DNA of 64,000 nt from Diphasiastrum complanatum (Eukaryota; Streptophyta; Lycopodiopsida; Lycopodiales; Lycopodiaceae), in NCBI GenBank assembly GCA_029204225.1, contig CM055105.1, positions 17,925,353 to 17,989,352 of the forward strand, in the 5' to 3' direction. The stretch's first letter is position 1; every line of letters starts with the position of its first letter. Made by a program: the position numbers and the translations under genes. This document shows positions 11,735 through 23,066 of this stretch, piece after piece. The notes beneath the pieces are model-generated. The model had not been told where the DNA came from. It worked only from the letters and a program-made list of their open reading frames with translations, and ran no database searches.

Positions 11735-12397
11735 TGTTGACAAATCCTCTTTTTCAGAGGACCTGTTATTTTTACGATTCTTCCTGGCCACTTTTTCAGA
11801 ACCATTTCTGCCTGTTATCAGGCTTCATGGCATTCGTTAGATGGTTTCTTGATTCTATGATGCCAACCCAAGCAAAAGGGACAGAGTTTTGTTGTAGTAT
11901 AGTTTTTTTTTGTCCTGCCTATCACAAGACTACTCAGGGACGTCACTCTTGAACACACTTACATTCTACATAGGATGCAAGCCAAGAACGCTCATTCACA
12001 GATCAGCATGCAAGCCAATGAGCATTCAATAGTTTCTACTGCTACTTACTCTAAAAACGGATTGAAATCAGATCCTACACTACACTGAACTCAGGTACAT
12101 TTGCATAAACTGATAAACAAGAAACAAGAACTAAACTACAACTTGTTAGAAGTCCAAAAATCAGGAAACTAACCAGCCTCATGATTCTTAGACATCCCAA
12201 GAACATCAAGAACTGGATTGTACAGAGATATGCAAGAATCACACCACAGATCCAGCCTATTTAGTTCACTTCAATGCTGGCTCCTACATTAATCCACAAG
12301 AAAACATGAAATCTAATACACAACTAGGAAAGCAAGAAAACTAATCCACTCTAAATCCACAACCACACACAATATGAATGGAAGGGCATGATCATAG
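11735..12397 (-). repeat. GypB 3' LTR, outer piece
   Basis: Starts TGTTGACAAATCC on the plus strand and matches 48,592-49,254. The LTR is cut by CopI after CATAG (12,393-12,397). Confidence 0.9.
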
Positions 12398-13259
12398 TGA
12401 TAAATTTTACAGTTTTTAGGACAATAATGATTGTACTTTACAATCATAGAGAGTTATTGGTTGCTTAATCAATGAATCTATCAAGTTCTACACATTAGAT
12501 CTTGATCTAGATTCACTACACTTGGATTTAAGCAAGAGCAATGGATCAACACATCATTTTTTAGTGAGAGCGGCTTCACACGTGTGGAGTACTGTCCACT
12601 GTACGGCCTGCACCTGAAACAACAAGTACAATGATACTAGATAGCAATCATGCATAAAAATCACAAGACAAATGACTAGAAATCTCACAAAAGTGTAGAG
12701 TGCAAAAGTCTCATCTGTTTTCTTAGCAAAATGATGATCCTTTTATGGATCAAGTACATCCATGAGTCTGGTACAGTCCAGCAGGCCTTCACACGTGTGA
12801 AGAGTGCCACATCACTCATATCTATCCATTTGATCCATCCTTGATCCTTATCCAATAGTTGACCTTCTAGAATATGACTAAAATCCAAAAAGCTAGTCTC
12901 CTAGAATATAGGAATATTCCCTACAAAATAGGATCTAAGGAAAATGGTCAACTCTTATCTTCTAGTACTCTATACACACATGTGAACATCCACTTGCCAT
13001 GTGGGAGCATTTACTCATGCACATGCAAGGAAAAGCTAATTTGTAGGTGACTAGTCAACTTGACTAAAAACTAGTCATTTCATGTTCACACTAACTAGAA
13101 TGATACAAAATCAATTTGGATATATACAAACATGAAAAGTACATCCTTTCACACATGGGAACATGCTCCACACGTGTGAAATCATATCATCAACATATTC
13201 TAATGTTTGATCAATATTTACATGAACCAATGTCAAGTGAGAAGTGACAATTTTCAACA
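12398..13259 (-). repeat. CopI 3' LTR
   Basis: TGATAAATTTTACAG ... AATTTTCAACA on the plus strand, 862 bp, same as 17,850-18,711. Next to the polypurine tract, so it is the 3' LTR of this minus-strand element. Confidence 0.97.
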
Positions 13260-13272
13260 CTCCTCCTCACTT
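13260..13272 (-). other. CopI polypurine tract
   Basis: Read on the minus strand, AAGTGAGGAGGAG abuts the 3' LTR, which begins TGTTGAAAATTG. It directly follows the stop codon of the polyprotein. Confidence 0.9.
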
Positions 13273-16200
13273 CTAACTTGGCAAATCTAGTGTACATCTA
13301 TCTACAATTCCAAGAGCATATCTTAACTTAAAAAATGGATCTTTGGACAATGGTTTGGTTAAGATATCAGCTATGCATTCGGATGATGGTACATGATGTA
13401 GTTGCACTTCCTTGGATTGTACCTTCTCCCTCACAAAGTGGTGAGCTATCTCAATATGCTTTGTTCTAGCATGGAAGATAGGATTTGAAGCAATTTGTTG
13501 AGAAGCTTGATTGTCACAAAATATGTAAGGGATCTCCTTGGCCTCTAGCACATGTAGTTCCATCAAGAGTCTTCTTAGCCATAAGAGCTCTTTGGTTGTT
13601 GAAGTCAATGCCTTGTACTCGGCTTCACAAGAAGATAGTGAGATTGTATCTTGCTTTTTGGAAAGCCAAGATATCACTCCTCCACAAAGAAATGTTGCAA
13701 ATGCACTAATGGACTTCCTATCCATCTTGTCACCTGCAAAATCTGAATCCGAGTAGGCTCTCAAGTGCAAGTTAGATCCTTCATAAAGTATACCAAAAAA
13801 TCTAGTACTAGAAACATATCTAAGTACTCTCTTGGCACTTTTCCAATGATGAATTAAAGGAGCTTGCATACTTTGACTCAACTTGCTTACACAAAAACTT
13901 AAGTCAGGTCTAGTGATGGTTAAATAGATTAGAGAGCCTATAAGCTTCCTAAAGAGAGTGATGTCCTCAAAGGATGCTTCATCACCTTCATTAGTTGCTT
14001 TCACAACATGCTCCATAGGGGTGTCAATCCCCTTACAATCTTTCATACCAAATCTTTCAAGAATGGAAGTAGCATACTTAGATTGACTTATGAAAGTACA
14101 ATTGCTACTTCTAGACACTTCTATCCCAAGTATAAACTTTAGGAAGCCTAGATCTACCATCTTGAACTCACTAGATAAGTCAACTTTTACTTTGCCTATG
14201 CCATCATCATCATTTCCTGTCATAATGATGTCATCAACATAAAGAACCAAAATGATGATCTTTCCTTCATTACATTTGAAATATAAAGAAGGTTCATAAG
14301 CACTTAGTACAAAGCCAAGGGAATAGAGAAAATCATGCAACCTAGAGTACCAAGCTCTAGGTGCTTGCTTCAAGCCATATAGGCTCTTCCTTAAGTAGCA
14401 CACCTTTTGCTCCTCACCAATCTTGATGAAGCCCTCGGGTTGCATCATGTAGATTTCCTCTTCTAAGAAGCCATTCAAGAAGGCATTTGTCACATCCATT
14501 TGGTAGAGATCCCATTTGAACAAAGTAGCAATGCAAATGATTAATCTAATAGTTACAAGCTTAGCTACAGGTGCAAATGTTTCTTCATAATCCAATCCTT
14601 TTATTTGAAGAAATCCCTTAGCAACAAGCCTAGCTTTGTATTTACTAATAGATCCATCTTGATTGTACTTAATTCTATAAATCCACTTACATGCAAGTGG
14701 TTTCTTTCCTCTTGGAAGATTTACAAGATTCCAAGTATGATTTTCTTCTAATGCATCATACTCTACTTGCATTGCATCTCTCCAAACTTTAGATTTACAT
14801 GCTTCTTCAAAAGATGATGGTTCTTCAATCAATGTAGCTAAAAAAGAGTAAGAGGTAGAAGATGTAGAGCCTTCCTTTTGCTTTCCCTTGTCCACATAGG
14901 TAAGCCTTGAGGGCTCGGCCTTGCTCCTTGATGATCTTCTTGGCCCCTTTTGACTTGGATCCAAATCTCCATCCTCGGGTTTGTCATGATCCTCCTCGGG
15001 TTTGTCAAGATCCTCCTCGGATTTGTCAAGATCTTCAATGCACAATGGGTTAGATCCATTTGACAAGCTCTTAGCAAATTGTGACTCATCAAAAAGTACA
15101 TCCTTGCTTACCTTTACTTTCTTGGATGTAGGATCATATATCCTATATCCCTTGCTATTTTCTCCATAGCCAACAAAGATTCCTTTGAAGGAGGTAGCAT
15201 CTTCTTTCCTTCTAGTCTCCAAAGGAATGTGTACATAACAAGTACATCCAAAGATCTTAAAATATTTTACATTGGGTTTCTTATCAAACAAGGCTTGATA
15301 AGGTGAGATCCCATCTATAGCACTACTAGGAAGTCTATTACACAAATAATTAGCACATGTTATGGCTTCTCCCCAAAATGAGATGGGAAGTGATGCATCA
15401 AGCCTCAAGGACTTTGCACACTCACATAGACTCCTATTTTTCCTCTCGGCCACCCCATTTTGTTGAGGGGTGTAGGAACAAGTGTATTGTAACTTAATAC
15501 CATTGATCTCACAAAAGTCTTTCATTTTATTGGAGGTGTACTCTCCTCCATTATCACATCTTAGTGCTTTGATAGAAGTACTAAGTTGTTTCTCTACTAG
15601 AGACTTGAACTTAATGAAAGCTTCATAAACAAGATTTTTCTTTGATAGTAACTCAATCCATGTGAATCTAGTACAATCATCTATAAAAGTTACATACATC
15701 AAGGCACCTCCATTACTTGCATGTGAAAAACTATGTACATCAGAATGTATGAGATCCAAGGGAGAGAGAGATCTTGATGAAGATTTCTTGTAAGAAGATT
15801 TGTGTGACTTTGCAAGGCCACATGCCTCACACATTTTTCCACACTTCTTGAAAGCTCTTGGTAGGCCGAGAGCTAGTTCCTTGCTTGCCATTGACTCCAT
15901 AGATTGAAGATTAGGATGGCCTAATCTCTTATGCCAAAGCTCCACTTGAGTTAGCTCCTCCCTAGCCAAGTTCACACTTTCACTTGCAACATTAGCATCC
16001 AACTTGAAAAGTCTACCTTGCTTAATGCCACTAGCTATGCACTTATCATTTTTCAAGATGGAACAAACTCCATTCTTGAAATGTACATCTAGTCCATTGT
16101 CCATTAATTGTCCTACACTAAGCAAGTTTCTTGAAATGGTAGGAACATACAAAACATTATCTAGATCTATCCTTTTAGATGTGCCTAAACAAAGAGGTAT

Positions 16201-17253
16201 AGATCCTATGCCATCTATCTTGCATGCTTGATCACTAGCAGTGTATATTGACTTCTTAGAGTCATTACAAGATAGAAGAGTAGAAAAATAATGCTTGTTA
16301 AAGGACATGTGGGAACTAGCCCCACTATCTATCCACCATGTGTCTTGACTTGAAGTTGGTGTAGATGCAACCATTAAGGATGTGTTGAATCCATCCTCAT
16401 ATTCTTCCTCTTGAGCAATGTTCCCTTGATCTCCTTTGGCTTGTTGATTCTTCTTCAAGTAGCATTCTGAGGCAAAGTGTCCTTTCTTTCCACAAAAGAA
16501 ACACTTTAGTTTTGCCTTGTTCTTCACTTTGCCTTTGGAGGTAGATCCTCCATTCTTCATCTCGGCCTCCTTGCCTTGATTTTTCTTGAATGGATTTTGC
16601 TTTTTCTTGCCTTTAGATGTAAAGTTAGCTTTCTCCTCTCCTCCATTAAGTGACATGCTATCCATTCTTGTCTTGAGGTGTAGAAGCCTACTCTCCTCGG
16701 CCACAAGAACATTGTGCAACTTTTCAATGGATGGAAGAGAGTCTTGAATGGCAAATGATTGGACTAAGTTGGTAAACTCATTACTTAGACCATTCAAAAT
16801 GATTTGTACTAGTTCTTGATCTTGGATCTTCTCTCCTATTGCACTTAACTCCTTGTTAAGAGATTTGATCCTAAGAACATACTCTTGTCCACTCTCTCCA
16901 CTTCCTTTCATGCTTTGGAAAACTTGATTTCTTAGCATGAGGATTCTTGAAGTATTGTTGGATTCATAAATGCTCTTTAATGAATCCCAAGCCTCTTTGG
17001 ATGAGGTACAAGAAGACACCTCTTTCAAGAGGTCATTGCATACATTTAACTTTATGCAATGTAGAGCTAATCTTGCTCTCTTCTTGTATTTGGCTTGTTC
17101 TTGGGGAGTTTGAGGCTCTTCCTCTACTCCTTGAACTATGTCATATAGATCATGGATCACTAGGAGTGATTCCATTCTCACTTTCCAAATGGAATAATTT
17201 GTGGAAGTGAGTCTCTCACTTGGTTCCATCAAATATCCACCCATGGATGACAT
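13273..17253 (-). CDS. CopI gag-pol polyprotein
   Basis: A 1,326-residue Ty1/copia polyprotein with all domains in order. Gag (UBN2-like) spans about 10-200; the CCHC knuckle is C251-C254-H259-C264. Protease has D309-S310-G311. The GAG-pre-integrase zinc finger is H441, H446, C475, C478. The integrase core has D505, D567 and E603 (D,D-35-E). A charged repeat linker (LDKSEEDLDKPEED) lies near 742-765. RT spans about 815-1,060 with Y1005-V-D-D. RNase H follows (about 1,145-1,290; SDSDFAG, SSCEAEY, CDNQAS). The product would be cleaved into the particle, protease, integrase and RT that copy and insert the element. The ATG at 17,253 fits the gag N terminus (MSSMGGYLMEPSERLTSTNY). No broken residue or stop was found. 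Length is normal for the superfamily. Confidence 0.97.
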   Translation of the reverse strand: MSSMGGYLMEPSERLTSTNYSIWKVRMESLLVIHDLYDIVQGVEEEPQTPQEQAKYKKRARLALHCIKLNVCNDLLKEVSSCTSSKEAWDSLKSIYESNNTSRILMLRNQVFQSMKGSGESGQEYVLRIKSLNKELSAIGEKIQDQELVQIILNGLSNEFTNLVQSFAIQDSLPSIEKLHNVLVAEESRLLHLKTRMDSMSLNGGEEKANFTSKGKKKQNPFKKNQGKEAEMKNGGSTSKGKVKNKAKLKCFFCGKKGHFASECYLKKNQQAKGDQGNIAQEEEYEDGFNTSLMVASTPTSSQDTWWIDSGASSHMSFNKHYFSTLLSCNDSKKSIYTASDQACKIDGIGSIPLCLGTSKRIDLDNVLYVPTISRNLLSVGQLMDNGLDVHFKNGVCSILKNDKCIASGIKQGRLFKLDANVASESVNLAREELTQVELWHKRLGHPNLQSMESMASKELALGLPRAFKKCGKMCEACGLAKSHKSSYKKSSSRSLSPLDLIHSDVHSFSHASNGGALMYVTFIDDCTRFTWIELLSKKNLVYEAFIKFKSLVEKQLSTSIKALRCDNGGEYTSNKMKDFCEINGIKLQYTCSYTPQQNGVAERKNRSLCECAKSLRLDASLPISFWGEAITCANYLCNRLPSSAIDGISPYQALFDKKPNVKYFKIFGCTCYVHIPLETRRKEDATSFKGIFVGYGENSKGYRIYDPTSKKVKVSKDVLFDESQFAKSLSNGSNPLCIEDLDKSEEDLDKPEEDHDKPEDGDLDPSQKGPRRSSRSKAEPSRLTYVDKGKQKEGSTSSTSYSFLATLIEEPSSFEEACKSKVWRDAMQVEYDALEENHTWNLVNLPRGKKPLACKWIYRIKYNQDGSISKYKARLVAKGFLQIKGLDYEETFAPVAKLVTIRLIICIATLFKWDLYQMDVTNAFLNGFLEEEIYMMQPEGFIKIGEEQKVCYLRKSLYGLKQAPRAWYSRLHDFLYSLGFVLSAYEPSLYFKCNEGKIIILVLYVDDIIMTGNDDDGIGKVKVDLSSEFKMVDLGFLKFILGIEVSRSSNCTFISQSKYATSILERFGMKDCKGIDTPMEHVVKATNEGDEASFEDITLFRKLIGSLIYLTITRPDLSFCVSKLSQSMQAPLIHHWKSAKRVLRYVSSTRFFGILYEGSNLHLRAYSDSDFAGDKMDRKSISAFATFLCGGVISWLSKKQDTISLSSCEAEYKALTSTTKELLWLRRLLMELHVLEAKEIPYIFCDNQASQQIASNPIFHARTKHIEIAHHFVREKVQSKEVQLHHVPSSECIADILTKPLSKDPFFKLRYALGIVDRCTLDLPS

Positions 17254-17837
17254 TTTAGAATGAATGCTCTTTTAAAAATCACAAAGATTTTTGAATTTTA
17301 AAAGATCTATGAAGTGGCCTAAAGCTTACTAGAATGCCTATAGGCTTGTCTCTATCAAACTAACACACAAGCTTGAATGATACTCAAAGATCTTACCAAA
17401 AATTTCTAGCTTTCACTCTCACAAAAAAAAATTGCTTTACACTTTTCTTAGAGATTTCACTTCAACTAAGGATCTGAACAAATCAGCCTCTTAGATCTGA
17501 TCTTAGACTCTAAAAAGAAATGCTTCAATGATCCAAAACACTATTTGGTCATAGGCATTAGTTAGAATGAATCTAGATCAATACTATGCTTCAAAAAGCA
17601 CCAAAAATGAACTAGTATTGTGATTTTGGGACCAAAAAACACAAAGTAACTTGAATTGAAAGTTGCTGTACGGTTTCACACGTGTGAAAAGTACATACAC
17701 AGCCTCCAAGTCGTTTTGATCCAAATGATTACAAGCTATCACTCTAGAAGAACTCGCCCTCACTAGTATTGGCCAAAAAACAAATTTTGCCAATGATCTT
17801 TACAAGATTTATGATTCAATGATCACTCTCTTACTTA
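17254..17837 (-). other. CopI 5' leader
   Basis: About 580 bp between primer site and gag start without a conserved protein. It contains a palindromic TTTCACACGTGTGAAA at 17,674-17,689, the same motif as in the LTRs, so the motif is not confined to the LTR promoter. Confidence 0.7.
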
Positions 17838-17849
17838 GCTCTGATACCA
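17838..17849 (-). other. CopI primer-binding site
   Basis: GCTCTGATACCA on the plus strand is TGGTATCAGAGC on the element strand, complementary to the 3' end of plant initiator tRNA-Met, immediately after the 5' LTR. Confidence 0.95.
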
Positions 17850-18711
17850 TGATAAATTTTACAGTTTTTAGGACAATAATGATTGTACTTTACAATCATA
17901 GAGAGTTATTGGTTGCTTAATCAATGAATCTATCAAGTTCTACACATTAGATCTTGATCTAGATTCACTACACTTGGATTTAAGCAAGAGCAATGGATCA
18001 ACACATCATTTTTTAGTGAGAGCGGCTTCACACGTGTGGAGTACTGTCCACTGTACGGCCTGCACCTGAAACAACAAGTACAATGATACTAGATAGCAAT
18101 CATGCATAAAAATCACAAGACAAATGACTAGAAATCTCACAAAAGTGTAGAGTGCAAAAGTCTCATCTGTTTTCTTAGCAAAATGATGATCCTTTTATGG
18201 ATCAAGTACATCCATGAGTCTGGTACAGTCCAGCAGGCCTTCACACGTGTGAAGAGTGCCACATCACTCATATCTATCCATTTGATCCATCCTTGATCCT
18301 TATCCAATAGTTGACCTTCTAGAATATGACTAAAATCCAAAAAGCTAGTCTCCTAGAATATAGGAATATTCCCTACAAAATAGGATCTAAGGAAAATGGT
18401 CAACTCTTATCTTCTAGTACTCTATACACACATGTGAACATCCACTTGCCATGTGGGAGCATTTACTCATGCACATGCAAGGAAAAGCTAATTTGTAGGT
18501 GACTAGTCAACTTGACTAAAAACTAGTCATTTCATGTTCACACTAACTAGAATGATACAAAATCAATTTGGATATATACAAACATGAAAAGTACATCCTT
18601 TCACACATGGGAACATGCTCCACACGTGTGAAATCATATCATCAACATATTCTAATGTTTGATCAATATTTACATGAACCAATGTCAAGTGAGAAGTGAC
18701 AATTTTCAACA
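17850..18711 (-). repeat. CopI 5' LTR
   Basis: 862 bp, apparently identical to 12,398-13,259, followed by the CATAG duplication. Confidence 0.97.
18027..18632 (-). promoter_or_regulatory. Cluster of TTCACACGTGTGAA-type palindromes in the CopI LTR
   Basis: Four sites: 18,027-18,040, 18,240-18,253, 18,425-18,438 (CACATGTG variant) and 18,619-18,632. Each has the hexamer CACGTG or CATGTG extended symmetrically to CACACGTGTG. CACGTG is the G-box bound by plant bHLH and bZIP factors (known); control of the element by such a factor is inference. The same cluster occurs in the 3' LTR and, diverged, in CopN. Confidence 0.5.
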
Positions 18712-19213
18712 CATAGAGGCATCACTCAAGAAAACCATCATGATCAAGGAGCTTAGTGTAGCATCAAACTCATGGAAAATCTTCTTATTAAGCATGGAGT
18801 ATGCAAAAAGCTCCTCTTCACAAAGAGGGAGTCTCTTAAATAAGCAAGAGAGCTCCTTAGGTGGCATCCTAGTGGAATTTCCACATTTCACAAATTACAA
18901 GTGGAATATTGCTCTCCACTAGAGGTCACCATCAAAAGGTGCCTCACTCTACTTTATTTAAGAGGGGTCTACTTGCATTTATTACATTTGCCTAGAAATG
19001 CTAGTTCCTACATGGTCATTCCATCTTTCGGGATTCACCATGAGGCTTACACAGTTCTTACTTGTCATTACTAACTAGTATTTTTCGGCTCTCATACTCG
19101 GCTCTCAGTCTTCATTAGTCTCGTCTTCACAGAGACCTCCTCGGTCTAAGGTGAGACGTGCTCTTGAGTTGCTCTGTCCGAGTATCTTGGGGATTCGACA
19201 GAATCAGCCAACA
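18712..19213 (-). repeat. GypB 3' LTR, inner piece
   Basis: Resumes with the second CATAG and matches 49,250-49,758. It ends AGCCAACA; on the element strand the LTR thus starts TGTTGGCT next to a purine tract. Confidence 0.9.
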
Positions 19214-19735
19214 TCATCCCACCCCTAATGTGTTTCAGGACCCACTGCAACTCATATTGGACAATGTCGCTCCGCTTTCGCATTGGCGTCTTCGATCGTC
19301 ACTTGGAAAAAGCGTAGATCCTTGTTTGCTTACATAAAACCAAGTGCTTATTGTCGCCAGTCTTTATCACAAAAATTGTTTTTATGAATTGTCATCGTTT
19401 AACCAGAATGTCTTATTGCTGCAATTGGTTGACATTCTCAAAATTGGAGAGCTCTCAGCAACTTCACAACTTGTATGCTCGAGTGTTTTCCATGTGTCTC
19501 TTTGTTTTGTCACCTGTATCTGCCATTGACGGTTTTATCTTTGGTTTCTAGGTAGATTCTATCTTATGGGAGGTCTGTATCCTCCATTTGCTTATGGGTG
19601 TTTCCGTGGTTCTTCTCTCAGTTGACGTTCCAGTCTCAAGGAAAACCTTTGATCTACAGGTTGCACAAACTTTGGTTATCAGTCTCAAAGGGATGGACTC
19701 ATCGAAAATTGGTGGTAGGAACAGATTTGGATGGA
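19214..19735 (-). other. GypB polypurine tract and 3' internal end
   Basis: On the minus strand AGGGGTGGGATGA (within 19,214-19,228) precedes the 3' LTR. The rest of this 520-bp stretch matches 54,710-55,228 in GypB2. I see no open frame that both copies keep. It breaks off at ATGGA (19,731-19,735), the GypC target duplication. Confidence 0.7.
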
Positions 19736-20543
19736 TGTGGGGTTGAAGATCTCTCGTAGTATAGCCCTTCTGCCTGTCAACAAAGGTTAGATCACTGGAT
19801 AGGTGCCTAACTATGCATAGATGCTACTTTTAGTTATTTTTCTACTTTCTCCCTTAACTCTACTCACCACTATACTACTCCTCTTTAACTCTACTTTTCT
19901 ACACTAACATTCATCATAGTTTGGTTGAAGGGAAGGAATGGAGAAGAAGAGATTGAGAAGAGAAGAGAAAGAGGGTGAAGGTGGAGGTTAGCTCAAATGC
20001 CCCTTATGCTTGCTAATGGAAAAACATTCACTATGGCAAAAAATAAGCATGGAAATAGAAAGCAATAGAAAACACAACCAAGAGCAATAGCAAGTAGTGA
20101 ATAGCAAATGATGATGCTTCTCTTCCAAAAATGGTAGAGTTTTCTCCTTCTCATTAAGCATGGAAATGGTGTACAAATGGTGTCTTTTTATAAAATGGGA
20201 AAGGCCCTTGCCCCTCAATCTTATTGGCTAATATTCACAATGATCCTAGCCATTCATCTTGGACCCAACTTGATCCAAGGGTCCACAAAAAGTACATTAG
20301 AAATCACAAGATTCAGGAGTTCCAATTTGGACCCAACTCTAAAAAGTGATCTCTAAGTTTAAAAATGTCATTGGGCCTCTAGTTTTATTTTAATTACAAG
20401 GCCCAAGTCAAGTTTATTTTATTTACAACTTCAATTGTGTGCTCATTGGGCCATGGGCTTATACACACAGGATGCCATGCCCTCGCAACACATTTTATTG
20501 GAGGATTTTATTTATTTACACTTTGTTGGGAATACCCCCAATA
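19736..20543 (-). repeat. GypC 3' LTR
   Basis: Starts TGTGGGGTTGAAGATC on the plus strand and ends ATACCCCCAATA. Matches 30,136-30,955 and 31,307-31,994. On the element strand a TATA box (CATTTTATAAAAA, complement of 20,185-20,197) lies well inside it. Confidence 0.9.
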
Positions 20544-20589
20544 GGACCCACGGCCTGAAGTAGTGCCGGTCTCTCGGCACTCTGCCGAT

Positions 20590-23066
20590 TTAATAGAGTG
20601 TTCTCTTGGACCGCCTCTGGTGGATGAGATATCCCATAATGTCTTCCATGAAGTTGAGAAGGTCCAGTTTCTTCGAGTCCTTTGGCGTGTGGAAGGACTT
20701 GTGGACTCCTGTCAGCCATTCCTGATCCACCCATGCTTGGAATCGTTTCGTCCAGGGAAGCTCAGTAATATATGCGAGCGACTGGCAGCTGGTCTTCGAC
20801 TTTGTCGGAAGCGAGCGCCTTATTTGGATCAAAAAATATTGAGGGAAGAAAATCATCCCATTTTGTTTCAATGCCCATTAAATATTCCAAGTCTCAGGCG
20901 TAAGTGGCTGCCGCGCGGACTGTGGGATCGGGACAATTGATGTAGTGACTAACGAATGCGAAGAGAGCCCTTCTGGTGTCTACATCCATTGTCCACCCAT
21001 ATTCGGATTTGATGATTGGCCAGTTGAAATTGTTGAGTGTGATCTAGTCCAGAAGAGTGTCGCATTATGCCCATTTGGATCTTCTTGGACATGGCAGAAA
21101 ATGCGCGTTCACCCGTAACTATCGCGGACTCGTCACGTAAGCCCTAATGGCGGCATGGTCTCTCTCAAATAACTGTTGTCGCCACTCCGGTTGTGGTTGG
21201 AGGGTGGGTAAGGCTTGCAGTTCTTTTCCCTTGATGGTCTGAGCTGAGAATGATATCTGCCAGCCGTCTCTTGATGACTCGTGGAAATATTTGGATAGAA
21301 ATTCATTGATGTTCTCCTCCACGGATTTCGATCTTCAAAAGGCCCGGCTGGCAGATATCGTTCATGACTCTCTGGATGATGTTGCTTGGCCCTAGCTGGT
21401 GGTTGCGCCTTGGCTCTGGTCTCGCGTCTCAGCAGCCGCATCTGTCTGCCCTTGGTCTTGGCCTTCGGACCTTTGATTTGGTTGAAATCCCCCTGTTGCC
21501 TGCTGGCTCTGATCTTAGCTGGTACTAGCCTGTGCGGCGTCAAAATTAGGTGGCAATGGAATTAACATGGGGGTGGGCTGGGCCTTCGTTTTTATGTACT
21601 TCTGGCATGCCTTGAGGGCTTGTTTGGCCTGGGAGAGCTCTTGCGTTGCGCTTGTCCGATACTTATTGAACTCCACCTGGTAGCTGTTGAGGGTTTGGCT
21701 ATAAATCTGCACCTGACGCCGTAGAAGATTCATCTCTAATTGGGAAAGCGGCCTTGTGTCTGGTGCAGATTGAGCTAACCAGACAAGTTTCTCATCTTGT
21801 AAGGCTTTAACCTCTGTCCCCAGGCGCGTGTTTTCTACTTCCAAAAGTGTAAGTTGCGTCTGGATGGGAGCAAGCCGTTGGGATGCTTTAGGTTGAAGCT
21901 CCCGCAACTTTGTGGAGGCCTCAGTCAGCTCTTTGGAGAGGCTTTGAATATATTTGTTTAGGCCTGCCTCCTTCTGCTGCAGCTTGGCAATCTCCTGGTG
22001 CCCTGCTTGTTCGTGTTGTTGAGTCAGAATCAGCTCTTGCTACAGCTTGGTGAGGTCTGCTCGCAGCTGTGTATTACTCATTGCCAACTGTAGTACCCTG
22101 CTTTCCAGAATAGCTTTGGCTGCTACCGCATCCAAGATGTATTTTCCTAGGGTTTGGTACGTCGTCGTTAGATCCGTGGGAGCAGCTGGTACACTGGCAC
22201 TGACAAGGGCTTGTGTTGTATCAGTTCCGACGACTTGTGGAATTTTGTCGTCATTATCTTCGATCAGGTTTTCATTTGTCCTGATGCCATTTAGAGCGGT
22301 AGGGTCAGGGATGGTGGGTAAAGGTTAGTATGTGGCACAAGGGTAGACAGGAGAGATGAGTGTTGGAAACCACGCACTTTCGTCTCGAGAAGTGCGCAAG
22401 CAAAGTTACACAACAGGGGGCCTGCTGCGATTTACTCACGGTTGTTGGGTTTGATGGAGTTTGTTAGTTCTTGAATAAAAAAGCTATGCCAGTCGTATGA
22501 CACAACGGAGGGGTTAGGGAACTCCAGAAAGGATTCCACTATCTGACTCAGCAACGTAGACTAGATTCTGTCCTTGCGAAATGTTGAAATAACCAGAAAG
22601 TTATTCAACAGATGCGCAGCTGTCTGAATGACGGGTTCCGTGATAGCTTCTATCAGGTAACCATTGTTAGTCTGGATGGAAATTTCTGGTGTGGTTTGGA
22701 TGATGAATGGTTTGATCAGAGCTTTGGCGTGGTGATGGGATATGGGTTGACAATCACCGGACATAATGCCAACGGTGATCATCGAGTCGACGTTAATCCT
22801 GACCTTGTACATGGTACCTTGGTACAGGAAGTGGAAACGAGCCTTGTCCTCGTCCCAGGTGGCTTAAGTGTGAAGGGCGAGGCCCATGTTAATCTCAGAA
22901 TGAAGAGCGCCGAGTAAAAACCTATTGCTTCAAGAAGTGGGCCAGTTGTCTGCAGCTATGATTGGATCAGAGTGTTAGAAGGTAGAGGCCAAATCTGCGT
23001 GGCCTCGGGGATGTCACGCTGGATAACCTGTTTGGCGCCAGAGTCTTTAGAGGATGAGGAGGCCAT
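20590..23066 (-). pseudogene. GypC extra ORF (aORF), decayed
   Basis: About 2.5 kb downstream of integrase, homologous to the GypD aORF over its whole length. Start ATG at 23,066 (MASSSSKDSG, then RDIPEATQIWPLPS; GypD has RDVPSATDIMILPS). N-terminal domain includes 22,812-22,561 (QTAAHLLNNFLVISTFRKDRI). A coiled coil covers about 22,050-21,540. A C-terminal domain follows (HESSRDGWQISFSAQT ... AAIRAYVTSPR), then TAG at 21,121-21,119, then further homologous coding (NNFNWPII, DPTVRAAATYA) to about 20,590. Frameshifts and other stops are present. GypD has a TAG after the same SPR. No known fold is recognised. Confidence 0.75.

Larger units (their letters stand above)
12398..18711 (-). mobile_element. 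CopI: intact Ty1/copia retrotransposon
   Basis: A 6,314-bp element with two 862-bp LTRs that I could not tell apart by reading, a perfect CATAG target duplication (12,393-12,397 and 18,712-18,716), canonical primer site, polypurine tract and one unbroken 1,326-residue ORF. The same target site without the element is present in this window at 49,250-49,254, in the other LTR of GypB. The sequence therefore shows filled and empty alleles of one repeat. Identical LTRs and an open frame imply a very recent insertion that may still be able to move (inference). Confidence 0.97.

Noticed and set aside
12685-12888. 67-residue ORF found twice (also 18,137-18,340)
   Set aside because: Lies inside the two identical CopI LTRs; duplication is due to the LTR, with no domain or relative.
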